Positions 22,929 through 36,260 of a DNA stretch of 64,000 bases are shown piece after piece. The DNA comes from Stereum hirsutum FP-91666 SS1 (Eukaryota; Basidiomycota; Agaricomycetes; Russulales; Stereaceae). The translations under genes and the position numbers were made by a program. The notes under the pieces are model-generated. The model was not told the origin of the DNA. It was given only the letters and a program-made list of their open reading frames with translations, and did no database searches. Position 1 is the first letter of the stretch, and the number at the start of each line of letters is the position of its first letter. Where the stretch lies: the NCBI RefSeq assembly GCF_000264905.1, contig NW_006763133.1:2304329-2368328 (forward strand), read 5' to 3'.

Positions 22929-25363
22929 ATGATGCACCGCGTCCGACTGTTAGCTCGGTCAAGGCCGCTAGTTCACTATCGTGCGAGACGAGCGATGTCC
23001 TCTCAGGTCCCTCATAACAATTTCGAGCCACTTGCGCTCGATCCCCCCTCTCCCGAGGCCAAGAAAGCTGCCTTCGATGCAAGAGTCGCGGCCATGGAAT
23101 CTTTCTTTGCTCTCCCTCGGTTTGCTTCGACTACCCGTCCCTACACGGCGGCTGCTGTAGCCTCAAAGCAAGGATCTCTTCCTCCTCTTCCTCTCCCGAA
23201 TACTCTGCTCGCGGATAAACTGTATGCTTTGCTCCAGCGAGCTTCCGCCCAAGGTCTTCCTCTCCATACTATGGGAGCCATAGATCCCGTGCAGATGACA
23301 CAAATGGCACCTCATCTTCCCGTGCTATACGTTTCTGGCTGGGCCGCGAGCAGCGTATTGACGACGGGCAATAATGAGGTCGGGCCGGACTTGGGGTGAG
23401 CATCTGTCCACCCATCGTTACGATGTAGTCTCAGTGCGTGATCGTTTCTGTTGGGAAACACAATATGCAGAGACTATCCTTATACGACCGTTCCGAACCA
23501 GGTGCATCGGCTGTTTCGTGCTCAGCAGTTGCATGATAAGAAGCATTATGATGCGAGGGTGAGGGCGACGGAGGAGGAAAGGAAGAAGATGGCGTATGTG
23601 GATTATTTGAGGCCGATTATTGCGGATGGGGATACGGGGTGAGTATGGCTGGGTTAGTTGCATGGTATCGTATTGACTGAAGACGTGTTTGGGTTAGACA
23701 TGGAGGCACTTCTGCTGTTCTTAAACTGACGAAACTGTTTGCTGAATCTGTGAGTTACGTTCGTGCTTCATATTCGCCACACTGAACAAACACAACACAG
23801 GGCGCATCCGCAATACACTTCGAGGACCAACTTCACGGCGGCAAGAAGGTACACTATCACCTTCCTCACACTACACCATCACCCATCCGTAGCTGACCAA
23901 ATACTCGACATTTCCTCCAGTGTGGCCATCTCGCAGGCAAAGTCACCGTCCCCACCAGCGCCCACATCTCCCGTCTCATCGCCGCCCGGTTCCAACTCGA
24001 CCTAATGCAGAACATCATGCTCCTCATCGCCCGCACCGACGCCGAATCCGCCCGTCTCCTCTCTTCGACCATCGATATCCGTGACCACCCCTACGTCCGT
24101 GGCGTGGCTACACGAGGAGCCGATGGGAAGCGCAGAAAGGGATTAGCGGAGGTTTTGGATGAGGCGGAGGCGAAGGGATTGAGTGGGGCGGAGGTTGATA
24201 AGTTGGAGACGCAGTGGTTGGCGGAGAGTGAGTTGTTGACGTTTGATGAAGGTGCGATAATATTATTTCCCTATGTAGTTTGTGGGACCGAGATACTGAT
24301 TCACTGGTGTGTTGCAGCTGTTGAGAAGGCTATACAGTCAGCTAGCTCGATTTCGTCGGACAGCAAAGCCTCCGTCTTGGAACAATACCGCTCCGCATCT
24401 GCTGGAAAGTCTAATACCGATGCGAGAGAAATCGCCGCCGGTATACTCGGAGAACAGATCGACTGGAACTGGGATCGTTAGTACTTCTCTCGATGTTCTA
24501 CCCTTCTCCGCTCGAGGATGTTCTAATTGTCTATCGCATAGTTCCTCGCACTCGTGAAGGCTACTACCACACTACCGGCGGAGTCGACTGTGCCGTTAAC
24601 CGCGCGCTCGCATATGCACCGTACGCCGACCTGCTCTGGCTGGAGTTGACAGAACCCAACGTGGAGGAGGCGCGTATGATCGCAAGGAAGATTCGCTCGA
24701 AATATCCCGGAAAGTGCGCCTTCTCCTCCTGCTTCGTCTCCTCGATCTTTCCTTGGTACTGACTTTCGTACATATGAAGGTGGCTCGTCTATAACCTGAG
24801 CCCATCTTTCAACTGGGCCGCACATGGTTTCTCTGGTATGTTGGTCTTGTGGAGGTCCCTGAGCGGTCGGATTGCTAACTATAGGTGGTTTGTCTAGATG
24901 AGGATTTGAAGAGCTTTGTCTGGGAGATCGCTAAGGAAGGTTTCGTCCTGCAACTCATCTCCCTAGCCGGCCTTCACAGCAATGCCGTCTCGATGGGTTC
25001 GTTTTACCTCCTTTGTCCTCTCTGTTCGCACACGAAGATATTTCGCTGACTGGCTTTGTTTCTCAATTTGCAGCGGAACTAGCGAACCGGTTCAAGACGG
25101 ATGGGATGCTCGCTTATGTCGAGACTGTGCAACGGAAGGAAAAGGAGATCGGATGTGATGTATTGACGCATCAGAAATGGTGCGCCTTCTTCCTTGTCTC
25201 TCATTCTCCTTTAGTATTGTGCGATATTCTTCGACGGTCTATTAACTTATTTTGCCCGTATAGGAGTGGCGCGAACTACATCGACGGGATCTTGTCAACG
25301 ATATCTTCGGGCTCTTCAAGCTCGTCGTCGACGGGGAAGGACTCCACGGAACACTCTTTCTGA
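22929..25363 (+). CDS. Isocitrate lyase family, probably mitochondrial (methylisocitrate lyase?)
   Basis: Eleven exons: 22929-23395, 23471-23638, 23698-23749, 23801-23848, 23921-24251, 24318-24476, 24542-24713, 24780-24835, 24898-24996, 25074-25179 and 25264-25363, giving 585 residues. The catalytic signature [10 protein letters not shown] is present and split by an intron between KK and CGH. Other landmarks are [35 protein letters not shown] and NLSPSFNW. The N-terminus [21 protein letters not shown] is Arg-rich without acidic residues, like a mitochondrial presequence. Glyoxylate-cycle isocitrate lyases usually lack one, whereas fungal 2-methylisocitrate lyases are mitochondrial. The methylcitrate role is therefore an inference from targeting only. 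Confidence 0.88.
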
Positions 25364-25549
25364 TTCTAATCCGACGTGGCGCGAGTTCAAGCATGTGTAT
25401 AATATACATTGTATCTCATAATAAATGCAAAAACAAACATCGCTATGTGGACGAAACTCAGATCGATGGGTATTGCAAAGCCGTAACAAGAACATGATAT
25501 CCTACAACATACGATTATTTCGTGGCTCAAGATCATAACATCCCCTCTG

Positions 25550-28500
25550 TCAGTCTAGGACGATCGCGTTCTCGTCATCCTCTGCTTTTTTCTTCAACAC
25601 AGCGGCTCGCAACGATCGTCCCAACGCAGCACCTACGGGCAAAGGAACGGCGTTTCCGATTTGACGATGCATCTGTGAAAGCACAATCCAACGAGATTTA
25701 CTTCAGTTGTTTTGAGGCTCGACCGGAAGACGAAGACATACCGTCTTGATGTCGCCTGTCTCGGAGACGCACACAAACCAGTCGGGAAAACCTTGTGAGC
25801 GTGCTAGCTCACGGACGGTAAGGATACGGTGACACTGAACATCCGACCGCCCCGGACACGTCGCACAGTATTCAGGGAGTACTTAGCTATAATAAAGGTA
25901 GAGGAGAAAGATACTGTGCAATGACGTACCCAGGGATGCAGGACACGGCTCTGTTTCGCGGTAGGCTCGACATTCGTCACCGTCGTTTGGAAGAACCCGT
26001 CCTTGTTCAGGCGACCGTAGAGTCCTTGGAGAGTTCGGTCAGTGATGCGTTGAGCCACGGCAGGACATCGCTAGGTCTGTTCACCTCCGCGGAAACCCTT
26101 CTTCGCGATCGAAGATGCGCGGTCTGAGAACTGCCACTCCCATAGTTTCGGGTTTTCTCTCAAGCCTACAAATTTATCAAGTATATGGCCGATAGGTGCG
26201 TACAGAGTCCACTCACTTCGATAGTCTGCTCTTGGTTCCAGAGGGATGTTCCTCACTCTACATTGACAATGACCCTTCAAGTCAGCGAAGATTCCTCATA
26301 GGAAAGTGTAAGCCTTCAAAAGCTGTGGCCTACCGCTCGACAGTACCCTCGTTCAATACGCGATTAATATGCTGCAGATTACTCGTCGGCCTCTCTCTGC
26401 ACTTGAACTGGAACGAAGTCCTCGGCGGACTGAAATACTCCATCCGGCCCGTCAAGCCAACGAACCCCTTATCTGGATCGCAATCGAGCGTGAGCACTTC
26501 GTCCTCGCGCTGTCGAGTCCCGGGAAGAGGCGTCTTCTCTAGTTTCTGCGGGTTTTTCCTGTCATTATCCACCTTTAGTCAGTCTCGGGCCTTGAGTCTC
26601 TAGAGATATGAAGGACATGAAGGTGGTCGAGTACATACCAATCGAAGCGCGGGAGATCCCCGATAGCATCCTCGATGGTCGTGGACCGGAACGGCGCGCT
26701 CCTGCCATTGGTCTGCACGGGACGTATCACCATTCCGTTCGTGAACTTGATCTCGAGGCCATCGTTCGCGGGGAATTGATGTGTCGGCTGTGGTACCTCG
26801 GGTAAGTGATACCCTCTCTTCGCCGCGACCATGAAGAATCGGATGCGAGTTTGGGGTAGGCCATAGTGTCCGCCTTGGAGGAGCATGATGCGGACTTGAT
26901 AGCTGAACAGGTGTCCGGATCAGTACAAGCATAAGGCTTAGAAATTGAGGCAGATGAAGTGAGAAAGAACGTACTCCATGGTGAGCATGGCGTATTGTAG
27001 GAACTTTATACCACCCATGTCTATTCCTCCTTCAACACTGTATTGATCCTTCTGCGTCGCGTTGAGATTGAATTGAAGGAAACCACGGACGTTCTCGAAG
27101 AGGCAGTACTTCGGCTTGAAGAGGTCGACATAGGACAGTAAGACGAGGATCAAGTTGCTCTTCGAATCATTCGCCTTCTGAAACATGTTCAATCTCGAGT
27201 GAGGCTGACTGGAGGATCGAGATGAGCAAATCTATGTTTATAGAAGACGATGCTAGATGTGCATACCAAGGAAAGCCTGCCAGTATTACGTCTATATCCC
27301 GCGGATGTGGCGGAGGAGGTAATGGAGTCTTGTCGTCAGCTAGACTCTTGAGGGGTGGATCAGTAGAGGCAAGCTCGGGCTTGTAGTACTGCATGGCCGC
27401 TTTGTGCAATACGAGATTAGCGTCCTGGTTGTATACGGTGACATTCGGAGCGTTAAGCCTATATTATTTATGAGTATTCCTACTGAAAAGATAAAAAAGA
27501 TTGAAGATAGCTCACTTCAACGTCTTCGCCGCACTAGGCGAAATCTCAATAGCATGCGTAACCTTGATCCCACCCGCCTCCTCCATCCCAAGCCCAAACG
27601 CTCCAACTCCAGCAAAAACATCAAGCGCACGCAACGTCGGTCCTTCCCCGCGCCCCTCCTTCTTCCGTTGAAACTTTTTGATCTGAACTTTCATGCACGA
27701 GACGCAGATCCGAGCTTTCCTGTAGTCGAGTGGTTCCGGTGTCCATCTGGACGGCTTCGCGTTCGGCAGTTGGTACGTGAGATGAAAGTGGAATGGGGAG
27801 AGCGAGTGCCAGGTTGAGAGGTCGGGGATCGCGCGGAGGTGAGCTATGTGGAGTTGGTCTCCGAGGTAACGCAGCGCGACTGAGACACGTTCGTCAGATA
27901 GGAAGACGTGTCTCTGTCATTGAAATATTCAGCACTCGAAGCACTTGTCAAGCTTGGAGATAGAATACGATGAGTACTGACATACCTCATCCTTCATCAC
28001 ATCGTCCGGAAGTGATGGGATATCGTTGACGAAGCCGATAAGCTGAAGAGTGACCGTAGGTTCGCCTCGCGCAGGAACGCGGAAGTCGATAATCATGCCG
28101 GCCTGACAGTGTTTCTCCCGTAGAGAGAAGAACGCACAGTCGTATATATGAAACTCCCGTCCATCGTCGAACTTGACCCCATTGTCGAGCATCTCGTATT
28201 CAGGTTCGGACGCGTACCGGTTGGTTTCGTGTGTCCTCGGCAGGATGCAGATCGGACAACTGTCCCGAGGGTCCTTCACGTTGGGTTGTTGGAGTACAGG
28301 CGCATCTTTGAACGATCCATCCTTCTCGTCAAATAGATACCTGTAGGGGATCAGAAACGGTCTACATGGAAGGGAGTCGTTTCAGCACGCATACCTGTAA
28401 AAGCAGCTGTCTTCTCCCAGCACGCCTGTGCCGTTTGGGTCCTTCCCTGAAGCAAGGTAGGTCATCTTAACTCCACCACAAATCGTCTGCAAATCAACGT

Positions 28501-30218
28501 GGTCGCAGGAGTTGGTGACGAAAAACTCCCGAATATCCGAGATGTTCTCCAGGACGGTTCCCGCACTATGTTCGAACCATCGAACATGCGCCTGTTCGAG
28601 GTGGGTGTCAATGCGAATGTAAATGATCTGCCCGAATCTTCCAGTACGTCAGGCGAATTAAGGGAATATACACCGAAAGACATACTTGAAGAAGCCCGAA
28701 AGTGATGATTTCTCGTTCATGGCGGCCATGTTTACGTTCTTCTTCGGGATAACAATAATGTCACCGACCTGGATAATAGATTAGTATGGCTGATGAAGAC
28801 AAACAAAGCGTATAAATACATACAGAGTAGATCGTGCCATCTACCTCAGCCTTGAAAAACCATCCGATATTCCTATCAACAGCCCACTCCGGGCGCCATT
28901 TGACTGCCTTCACCTTCAACAACGTCTGCCTTTGATACTTTTTCATGCTATTGAACTGTACGCTCTCGCGCCTCGTCAGGACCTCCTTCCCTACTCCATG
29001 GGTGCGCCTACCAACAACCATCATTTGCTCACGGAAGAGCCCAGAAGCGAGATTTGCGATATGAGAGGTGACGTGGGTAGGATTCTGGTTCTCCTGGCGG
29101 AGGAGAGAAACATCGATGTTGCCGACTGTGCGGAGATCTGCAGCGTCCATGCGTATCTTGCGTTTGTTGGCATTGTGTTGCTCTAAAGTAAGGTGCAATG
29201 GCCTTCCAGAGAGGATGTATTGGACAATTCCTGATGTCCGGATGGCTTCCGATAGGCTCTCGGTGGCCTTTGGAAGATAGTCTTTCTGTTGAGTTGTGAT
29301 ATTTATTGAATCAGAACGACGACTGAGATGCGAGGAAGAGAGAAGTACCACAAGAGCAATATCATTTGTGGTCCAACACCGACCGAGGACTTCGTCATAA
29401 GATGTGGAGAGAAATTCAGCGAAGGTCTTATAGTCCATCCTTGGATCTTCCCGGGCAGTCGAGATGATCTTCTGAAGAGTCTTGTGCCGTCGATAGTAAG
29501 GGTCATACATTGGCTTGTAAGCGTTGGAAGGGTTTTTGAGGATATAAGCAGCTCGATCTGTGTAAATCTGAACCGGTCTGCATGATCGTCAGTATGCATG
29601 AGTGAAAGGAGTCGATAGACCATATACCCTTACTAACCCATCAACCTCCGTGTAGTCAAATGTACAGGTTATGTTGCGCAGGTGCAGAGAGACTACATCC
29701 GAGTCGTCTCTGTCTTCTTGGCCCGCATCTTCCTCGTCTTCGAGGTAAGCCGCCGCGACCCCAGCAGCACCGAAGTGCGTCGAACCGTGACTGTTCAAGT
29801 TTGCAAGCGAAACCAGGACATTCTGAGCGTCACTATCAAAGATGGTGAAGTTGGATAGCAGGCGGCATGGAAGTTCATTCTCTCGAAGATTTGCGTGATC
29901 CATGGGGTTTTCACCGAGGAGAAACGGAATGCGAGGGTCTTCTTCCATTTCGTCATAGCGAGTAAAATGATATTTCGGAGCTGTAAGGAAGGTGTGGCGC
30001 ACGATTGAGACTATATCCTCCAAACAGTTGACATTGCAAAGTCACCGTTCGCAGCATACCGAGGTGCATGCCGAGGTGGAACACCCTGAGTATGTTGTTG
30101 TTGCGCCTTCAAGTTCAGGCAAGCTATGAGCAGCAGATCTTGGCCTCCAAGGAGGATAGCGTACTTGTGAATCGTCGGGAAAAGAGACGTCCCATGCTGA
30201 CGAGCGCGCGGGGGGCAT
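25550..30218 (-). CDS. DNMT1-type DNA (cytosine-5) methyltransferase
   Basis: Multi-exon gene ending with the exon 25550-25672. The start is uncertain: the preferred ATG at 30218 ([16 protein letters not shown]) needs two short introns to reach the confident exon near 30010. The N-terminal part has a replication-foci (RFD) segment ([20 protein letters not shown]). Two BAH-like regions follow (around [13 protein letters not shown] and [12 protein letters not shown]). The catalytic domain has motif [13 protein letters not shown], the PCQ motif split by an intron (exon end 27267, next start 27208), [17 protein letters not shown], the target-recognition segment ending [13 protein letters not shown], and motif [13 protein letters not shown]. 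All key residues are intact. The product should methylate CpG in nuclear DNA, probably with repeat silencing as its role. It shares a short upstream region with the AAA ATPase gene. Confidence 0.92.
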
Positions 30219-30369
30219 GACGGGTAAAAGATTCAAATTGTCGCAGACCCAAATGATTTCTACAAAATAATGTGGAGGCTGAAGAGACAGAGAACGGACA
30301 GGTTGCGGTCGGCAATCGCCGGAGCTGTTCGCGGTGCAATTTGGAGATGGCGAGCGTTGGTCGGCTTGC
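30219..30369. promoter_or_regulatory. Divergent promoter between DNMT1 and AAA ATPase
   Basis: About 150 bases separate the proposed start codons on opposite strands, so regulation of the two genes may be coupled. No factor site is claimed. The limits depend on the uncertain DNMT1 start. Confidence 0.35.
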
Positions 30370-33300
30370 ATGCGCTCCCAACTCGTCCTCCGGAGGACTC
30401 GTCTGTTCTCGAAAGCCTGCTCTCCTCCCAGCCGTGCTCTCCTCTCCTACTCTGGTCCTGCTCGATATCCACGCAATGAACAGCCTCTTGCAAAGAGCGC
30501 CCGTCTTTCCAGGCGCTCTTCGTCGACGACCACACCGTCACCCGACGCGTCCGCACCCGAGTCACCTCCAGAGGCGAACGAAAATGACGACGATAAACCA
30601 CCGACCCCTCCTGAAATACCTGAGCAGCCCGTTAAAGCTCGAACAACAAGAGTTACCAAAGAGTCGACGAAGGAGACAGATATTACTCATCCACTGCCGA
30701 ATGGACTAGATATCCTATGGACAGCAGAGTCTTTGGCTGACAAACCCCCTACGGCCCCGCACCCACCTCCAGAAATCTACGAAGAGGCTCTCAATAATCT
30801 CTGGTTGACGTTGCATCCACAGACCCAATATCGCGCCGCATATAGTTCATCACAGGGAGCCCCCGTCGAACCCACCCTCGCGCTTTACTGTCCTATCGAG
30901 GGCGGTGATTATGTTCTGGACGCGACTGTCCGTGAGCTCGCACGGCAGACTGAATCCGATGTTGTCGTGCTCGATGCCGTTCACTTAGCAGCTGGGGAAT
31001 GTGGCCAGTTTGGCAAAGGTCAGTTCCCCTCCTATGTAGTTTTGTCTTGTGGTCTGACCTTGGCGAAACAGCTGCCAGTGTTTTGAACCTTCCTCACAAT
31101 CCATTACATTTTACTGCACCACCCATACCTCAACGCATGTCCCGTCGCTCATCTGCTGTAGACGAAGAAGACGACGATTCGGACTCTGGACCTATTTCGC
31201 TCGGTCCTCCAATGAGCCTCACCGTTCTCACACCCATGCGACCTTCTCGCTCCTCTCCCTCATCCAATGCACGGTCAGGCACTCTCGCCACTAAAACCTT
31301 CTTCGAGCAACTCGTCAACATTCAAGCACCAGACAGCACACCAGGACGACCACGCATAATCTACGTTCGCGACTTTGGAACTCTGGCTTCCTCATCGCAG
31401 ACATGGTACCCCGGTCTCCTGAACGCAGTACGAGCGCGCCGTCAAGGACCTATATCCCGACCGACGTCCCCCGTAGCGAACCCAGTCACCATCATCTTCG
31501 GCATCGCACCTCCCTTACACTCTCCATCCTCGGTTTCCGGCGGTGGCGGCGGCCAAAACATGATGAGCCTCGTCATGAGCCGCAGCGCCGCCACTTCCTC
31601 ATTCAACTCCCCGGCTGCCCGACCGCCCAGATCTGAGTACGGCGAGGACGACCTGTCGGACAAGGCGCGTGAACGTCGACTCCGACAACGGTTACGAAAA
31701 TGGGAGCGCGCGGACTCTGGCCTGCTAGACGACCTCCCGAAGCTGTCACTTCCGGACGAAGACGACGAGGCGGGCGGGGTCGGTTCGAGGGATAATGGAG
31801 TTGTTGTCGTTGGTGGTTCGTCTGGTCTTTCTGGGCTGTCTTCATTGTTCAGCCCATTCCCAGGTCCCAGTCGGATGCCGTCTGCTCGGGGCGGCGGGAG
31901 CAGCAGCAAGGGCAACAGCAAAAGCACCGACTCGCAGACCAACTCGAAGTTCTTCCGGACGACGGTCATCGTCCCGGAGACGCGTTCGGTAGCGCATGAA
32001 CGGTCCTGTCGTGTGGCGAGGAGGAGGGAGATCAATGAGTTGACGATGAGGATGGGTGTCAACGCGGTGGGTGGGGACCTTGCGAAGATGGATGTGATAC
32101 CTGCTTCACATACGTCAGCATCGGCCGGGAAGGAAAACGCTGCGAAGGAGGACGAGTCGAAGACTTCGGCGGGCGTGTCAGAGGAGGCGGCTAAGATGTG
32201 GGAAGATTGGGGTAAGCGATTGGAGGACTGGACGACGGTGAAGCAGATCGCGGATCAGGCGGTCGGGATGGTCGTCTCGCGGAGTGCTGCTGCTGAGTAC
32301 AAGGCTAAGAGGCCTTCACTGGGTGCGGTTCCTGTACCGTGGGAGGAGGTCTTCAAGGCTTGGGCGAAACAGCGGTCGACTCGGAATGTTAGGAAAGCTT
32401 GGATGCAGAAGTCTTCGGGGAAACTTGTGAAGGAGCACGAGGAGGATGAAGAGGACGAGGAAGATGAGAAGGACGAGACAGTGATTGATGAGGTTGTGGA
32501 GAGAGTCAAACGCGACCCGTACCTTGACCAACATGAGCAGAGGCTGCTAGGGTGTATTGTCGATGCTGGTATGTTCACTATGCTCGCCGATTGAACCATC
32601 GCTGGCTTTGCTCACACCCTTACTTTTAGCATCCATGCCTACTTCGTTCTCTCAAGTACATCTTCCACCACACACCATCGACTCCGTCCGGACAATCGTT
32701 TCTCTTCCTCTTCTTCATCCTTCGTCTTTCCAGCATGGTATCCTCAAAGAACACGGCATGACCGGCTGCCTCCTCTTCGGACCCCCGGGCACCGGAAAGA
32801 CACTCATCGTACGAGCATTGGCAAAGGAAGCAGGGTGTCGCATGCTCGCCGTCACACCCTCCGATGTCATGGACATGGTAGGTCGTTCAGCCTAATCGCC
32901 TCCTCATCCTCACCAGCAATACTCAATAATCTGTTCCATCCCTCTAGTACGTCGGCGAAGGCGAGAAACTCGTCCGCTCACTGTTCTCGCTCGCTCGCCA
33001 ACTCTCCCCCTGCGTCGTCTTCATCGACGAAATCGACGCCTTATTCGGCGCACGGTCGTCTGCGCGCGAGACTGGGGGTGCTATCGCCCATCGAGGCGTC
33101 ATCACCGAGTTCATGCAGGAGATGGACGGGCTGAAGTCGTCGAAGGAAGATAATGTTATCGTTATTGGTGCTACGAATCGACCTTTCGATCTTGATGATG
33201 CGGTTCTGAGACGGTTACCGCGGAGGTTGTTGGTCGATTTGCCGGGGGAGAAGGAACGAGAGGGTACGTTTTCGTCTTGTTCTCATCCTGCGTTGGGACA

Positions 33301-34106
33301 ATGATACTGAATGTTTTTATTTCAGAGATTCTCAAGATCCTTCTCCGCGATGAGAGTCTGGCGCCTGAGGTCGATCTGAAAGAACTGGCCAAGAAGACCG
33401 AGAGTTTCTCCGGTTCAGACCTGAAGCGTATGTCGGCATTCTTCTATATTCTGCGCATTATATTCTGAATCGTCGTCATTCCTATCCAGATCTCTGTGTC
33501 TCTGCAGCGCTCGATGCTGTCAAGGAGCATGTTACAGTACCGTGGATAGCCGCCCCTCCGCCAGACTCGCAAACTGCGCTAGTAACAGACGCATCAGGTT
33601 CGGCTGTGGAGAAGCCCTCCGAGAACGTAGCAGCAGTGGATGCTGAAGCCACCCCTTCGACGCCCTCCGAGCCCAATGAAGTAGCCTTTCTGGGTGTATC
33701 ATCTTCTCCCGACGCTTCTTTAGAGTCGGAGAGCGATTCTTCTACGGCGACAGCTGTACCAGAAACTGCAGAGGCCACAGAAACGACAAAGGCCGTAAAT
33801 ACAGAGAGCCCGTCCGAGGAAGAGGACGCCACACCGATGCCTCAGCGTGTCCTCCACCCACGCAACTTCGTCAAAGCACTCAAGGAAATCACTCCATCCT
33901 CCTCCGAATCGCTCGGCAGCCTGTCCGAGCTGCGGAAATGGAATGAAGAATTCGGTGAAGGCCGCAAAGCGCGCAAAAAGCAGGTGTGGGGTAAGGACAG
34001 GTTCGGGTTCATGAATCAGGTCGTTGTTGGGAAGGAGGAGGGTAAAGTCGGGCCTCTTACTGCGTCGATATTTGAGCATATAGCGCGGTCGAGGGATCTC
34101 GATTAG
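30370..34106 (+). CDS. AAA+ ATPase with mitochondrial-type N-terminus (Msp1/ATAD1-related)
   Basis: Six exons: 30370-31018, 31072-32568, 32630-32877, 32948-33263, 33326-33427 and 33490-34106, giving 1142 residues. An in-frame ATG at 30334 would add 12. The start MRSQLVLRRTRLFSKA is a plausible mitochondrial presequence. A long Ser/Pro and acidic N-terminal region of about 700 residues precedes one AAA module. This has Walker A GPPGTGKT, Walker B VVFIDEID, sensor GATNRP and arginine-finger RRLPRR. A long acidic Ser/Glu-rich insert lies after the sensor 2 region, and the end is VLHPRNFVKALKEITPS. The module resembles membrane-protein extracting or microtubule-severing-type AAA proteins. The specific job is not clear. 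Confidence 0.85.
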
Positions 34107-34288
34107 TAGATGAGTTGGGTAGAAGGGTCGCGGGGTCGGTTCTGATGGCGGGCATCGTAATGTACTTTGTTTGCTCGTTATTAATGCTTGCTTGTATCAG
34201 TAGTGCTTTGCAATTGCTTGCTCAATGCTCACACAAGGACGCTCGGCTCGGACATATACATACACACGCACAGAAGTAAAGTGAATCC

Positions 34289-35830
34289 TCATCCGCGTCG
34301 CCTGTTACCTCGTCTCTGTGTAGGAGGTGGCGAGGCTTCTTCCTCTTCCTCGTCAACGTCCATCTCAGCGTCCGGCTGGGACTGCGGTGCGCTACTCGTA
34401 ACTTGTCAGGCCCAGATGCTAGTAACAAGAGTGAAAGAACGAGAGAGAGAGAGGAGACGCACCTTCCCCGTCTGGGGTTACTCCTGCTCTTCCGCTGTGT
34501 CTGTGTCTGCGTCTGCGTAGGCTCCTCTTCCTCGTCATCATCCTCCTGCGTCTGACTCCTCTTCCTATCCTCATCACTATCCTCCTCCGTCGAAGCCCTC
34601 TTCTTCGACCGTCTCGTGTTGTGGTCCCCATCTCCACCGGCCGCCTTCTCTCCTATCTCGACCAGCTTTGCGGCGCTTTCGTGCGAGGCCCAATCCGAGC
34701 CGCATTGCGGGCATTTGACCTTGGTAGCGCGGTATTTGGAGAAGCAGTGCGTGTGCATGCGGACGCCGCAGGTGTAGCAGCCTTTGCCGCGGGTGAGGAG
34801 CTGGAGGGTGAAGGTGAAGGGGGTGAGCAAAAGTGAGCAAAATGATTGGGTCATATAAAGTCGATAAGGGGGTGTTCATGAACAGAGCGCAATTGTGGTG
34901 GAGTTAAAAGACCGTGGACGTGCCTCGAGACAGATTGTACATTCTAGGACTTCATCGGCGTATGTTGTTCTCAGATATGGCATGAGCTCGAGAATGGTAC
35001 GTGTTGTGAGAGAATAACGGCCTCGCCTGAAGTATACGTTTAGTTTATGTTGCGTCAGTACAAGTCGGGGTAGGGTAAAGAGCGTAGAACTGAGAGAAAA
35101 AGGACGTACTCGCTCTTGTATAGCCAACCTTTTGCGACGAAGCTCTCGAGGACTATCTCGCCTTGCGACTTGGACATCTTGGTCCCCTCGAGGTTGTTTA
35201 GTTCGCGAAGTGCAGCGAGCGAAGACACGGAATACGATTCGTTTGGTGCGGTCATGATTTGTTCAATCTATTGCACGAGGAGACAACGGTCCTGGATGTG
35301 AGCACATGTTGGGGTATTTGGAGTGCACAGCTCCTTACCAGCGCCTTGAAGAACGCAATCTCGACAGGGGAGTACCCTGTAGCAATCTGTGCGACCTCGT
35401 CGCCATTCCTGTTTACCTGTAGAGTTATGTACATGGAAATGTGTTAAATGTAGACCGGTACAAATAAGAGAAAAATGTCCGCACCAGTGCCAGCATCTCT
35501 CGTCCAGTAATTTCGTCGTGTAGATGAGCAATCTCCAAGTCAAGCCCGTTGATAGACGCATTCACGTCCACAAGAAACTTCTCCCAGCTGTTTCTATCGT
35601 CGCGGTATTCAATATCGAGCGCGTCGTCTGCAGCTATTTATTCATGAACCGCAAGTAAAACGACCTAGGTTCAGCTTTATGACGAAGGGAAGGGAAGGAG
35701 ATCAGAGACCTTTAACAGCTCCTATACAGGCTTTCCACAGCGCTCTGGCGAGGTCCATGGAGACATATTTTCTTGAGATGATAGCTTGGAGAAAGAGCCT
35801 ATTGACATCTCCGGAGGTAACTTGAACCAT
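34289..35830 (-). CDS. NSE1: Nse1, RING subunit of the SMC5-SMC6 complex
   Basis: Seven exons in reading order: 35710-35830, 35485-35633, 35339-35416, 35110-35267, 34924-35026, 34463-34800 and 34289-34394, giving 350 residues. The winged-helix part contains IATGYSPVEIAFFKAL and LNNLEGTKMSKSQGE. The variant RING begins ECTICLE and continues GCYTCGVRMHTHCF and VKCPQCGSDW, so all zinc ligands are present. The intron inside the RING has a GC donor (CTCGAG then GCACGT) at 34923. The tail is acidic with a Gln-Thr repeat. Nse1 acts with Nse3/Nse4 as a ubiquitin ligase in DNA repair. Confidence 0.9.
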
Positions 35831-36260
35831 TGTGAAGAAGATGATGGGTGGAAGAAGCAAAGACGCGACGCGCAAACACCAAAGTCGCGTCAATAAACGC
35901 GCGCCATTGTTTTTCTGCGCCACAAACGCGATAGGCGCCCGTTGACACGCAACCCTGGTGCCACAAAATAGAGTTGGCACGGTCTGGACTCTGGACAAAC
36001 GAAGTCGTGTTATGCATTGGCCACAAGTACCCAAAATGACATCGTAACACTGTGCGTATATTTCGTCGTCGTGAATATCATCATGCAGTTCGCAGCGTGT
36101 AAGTAGTATAGAGTAGAGCCCTGTCCTTTGTCGTATACAATAGATCCAGCCCGCCCACTCGACTGTAGTCAACCATTCGGTCCTTTTCATGTGGCAAAGA
36201 AAGAAAGAAAAAACTCTCGACATCCATCCATCCTTCCGTCCAGAGACAATATACTACCCC
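35831..36260. other. Intergenic region
   Basis: 430 bases between the Nse1 start and the phosphatidylserine synthase stop, both on -. It presumably contains the Nse1 promoter. Nothing specific seen. Confidence 0.3.

Noticed and set aside
34439..34453. GA microsatellite near the Nse1 last intron
   Set aside because: A simple repeat inside an intron; nothing beyond replication slippage is needed to explain it.
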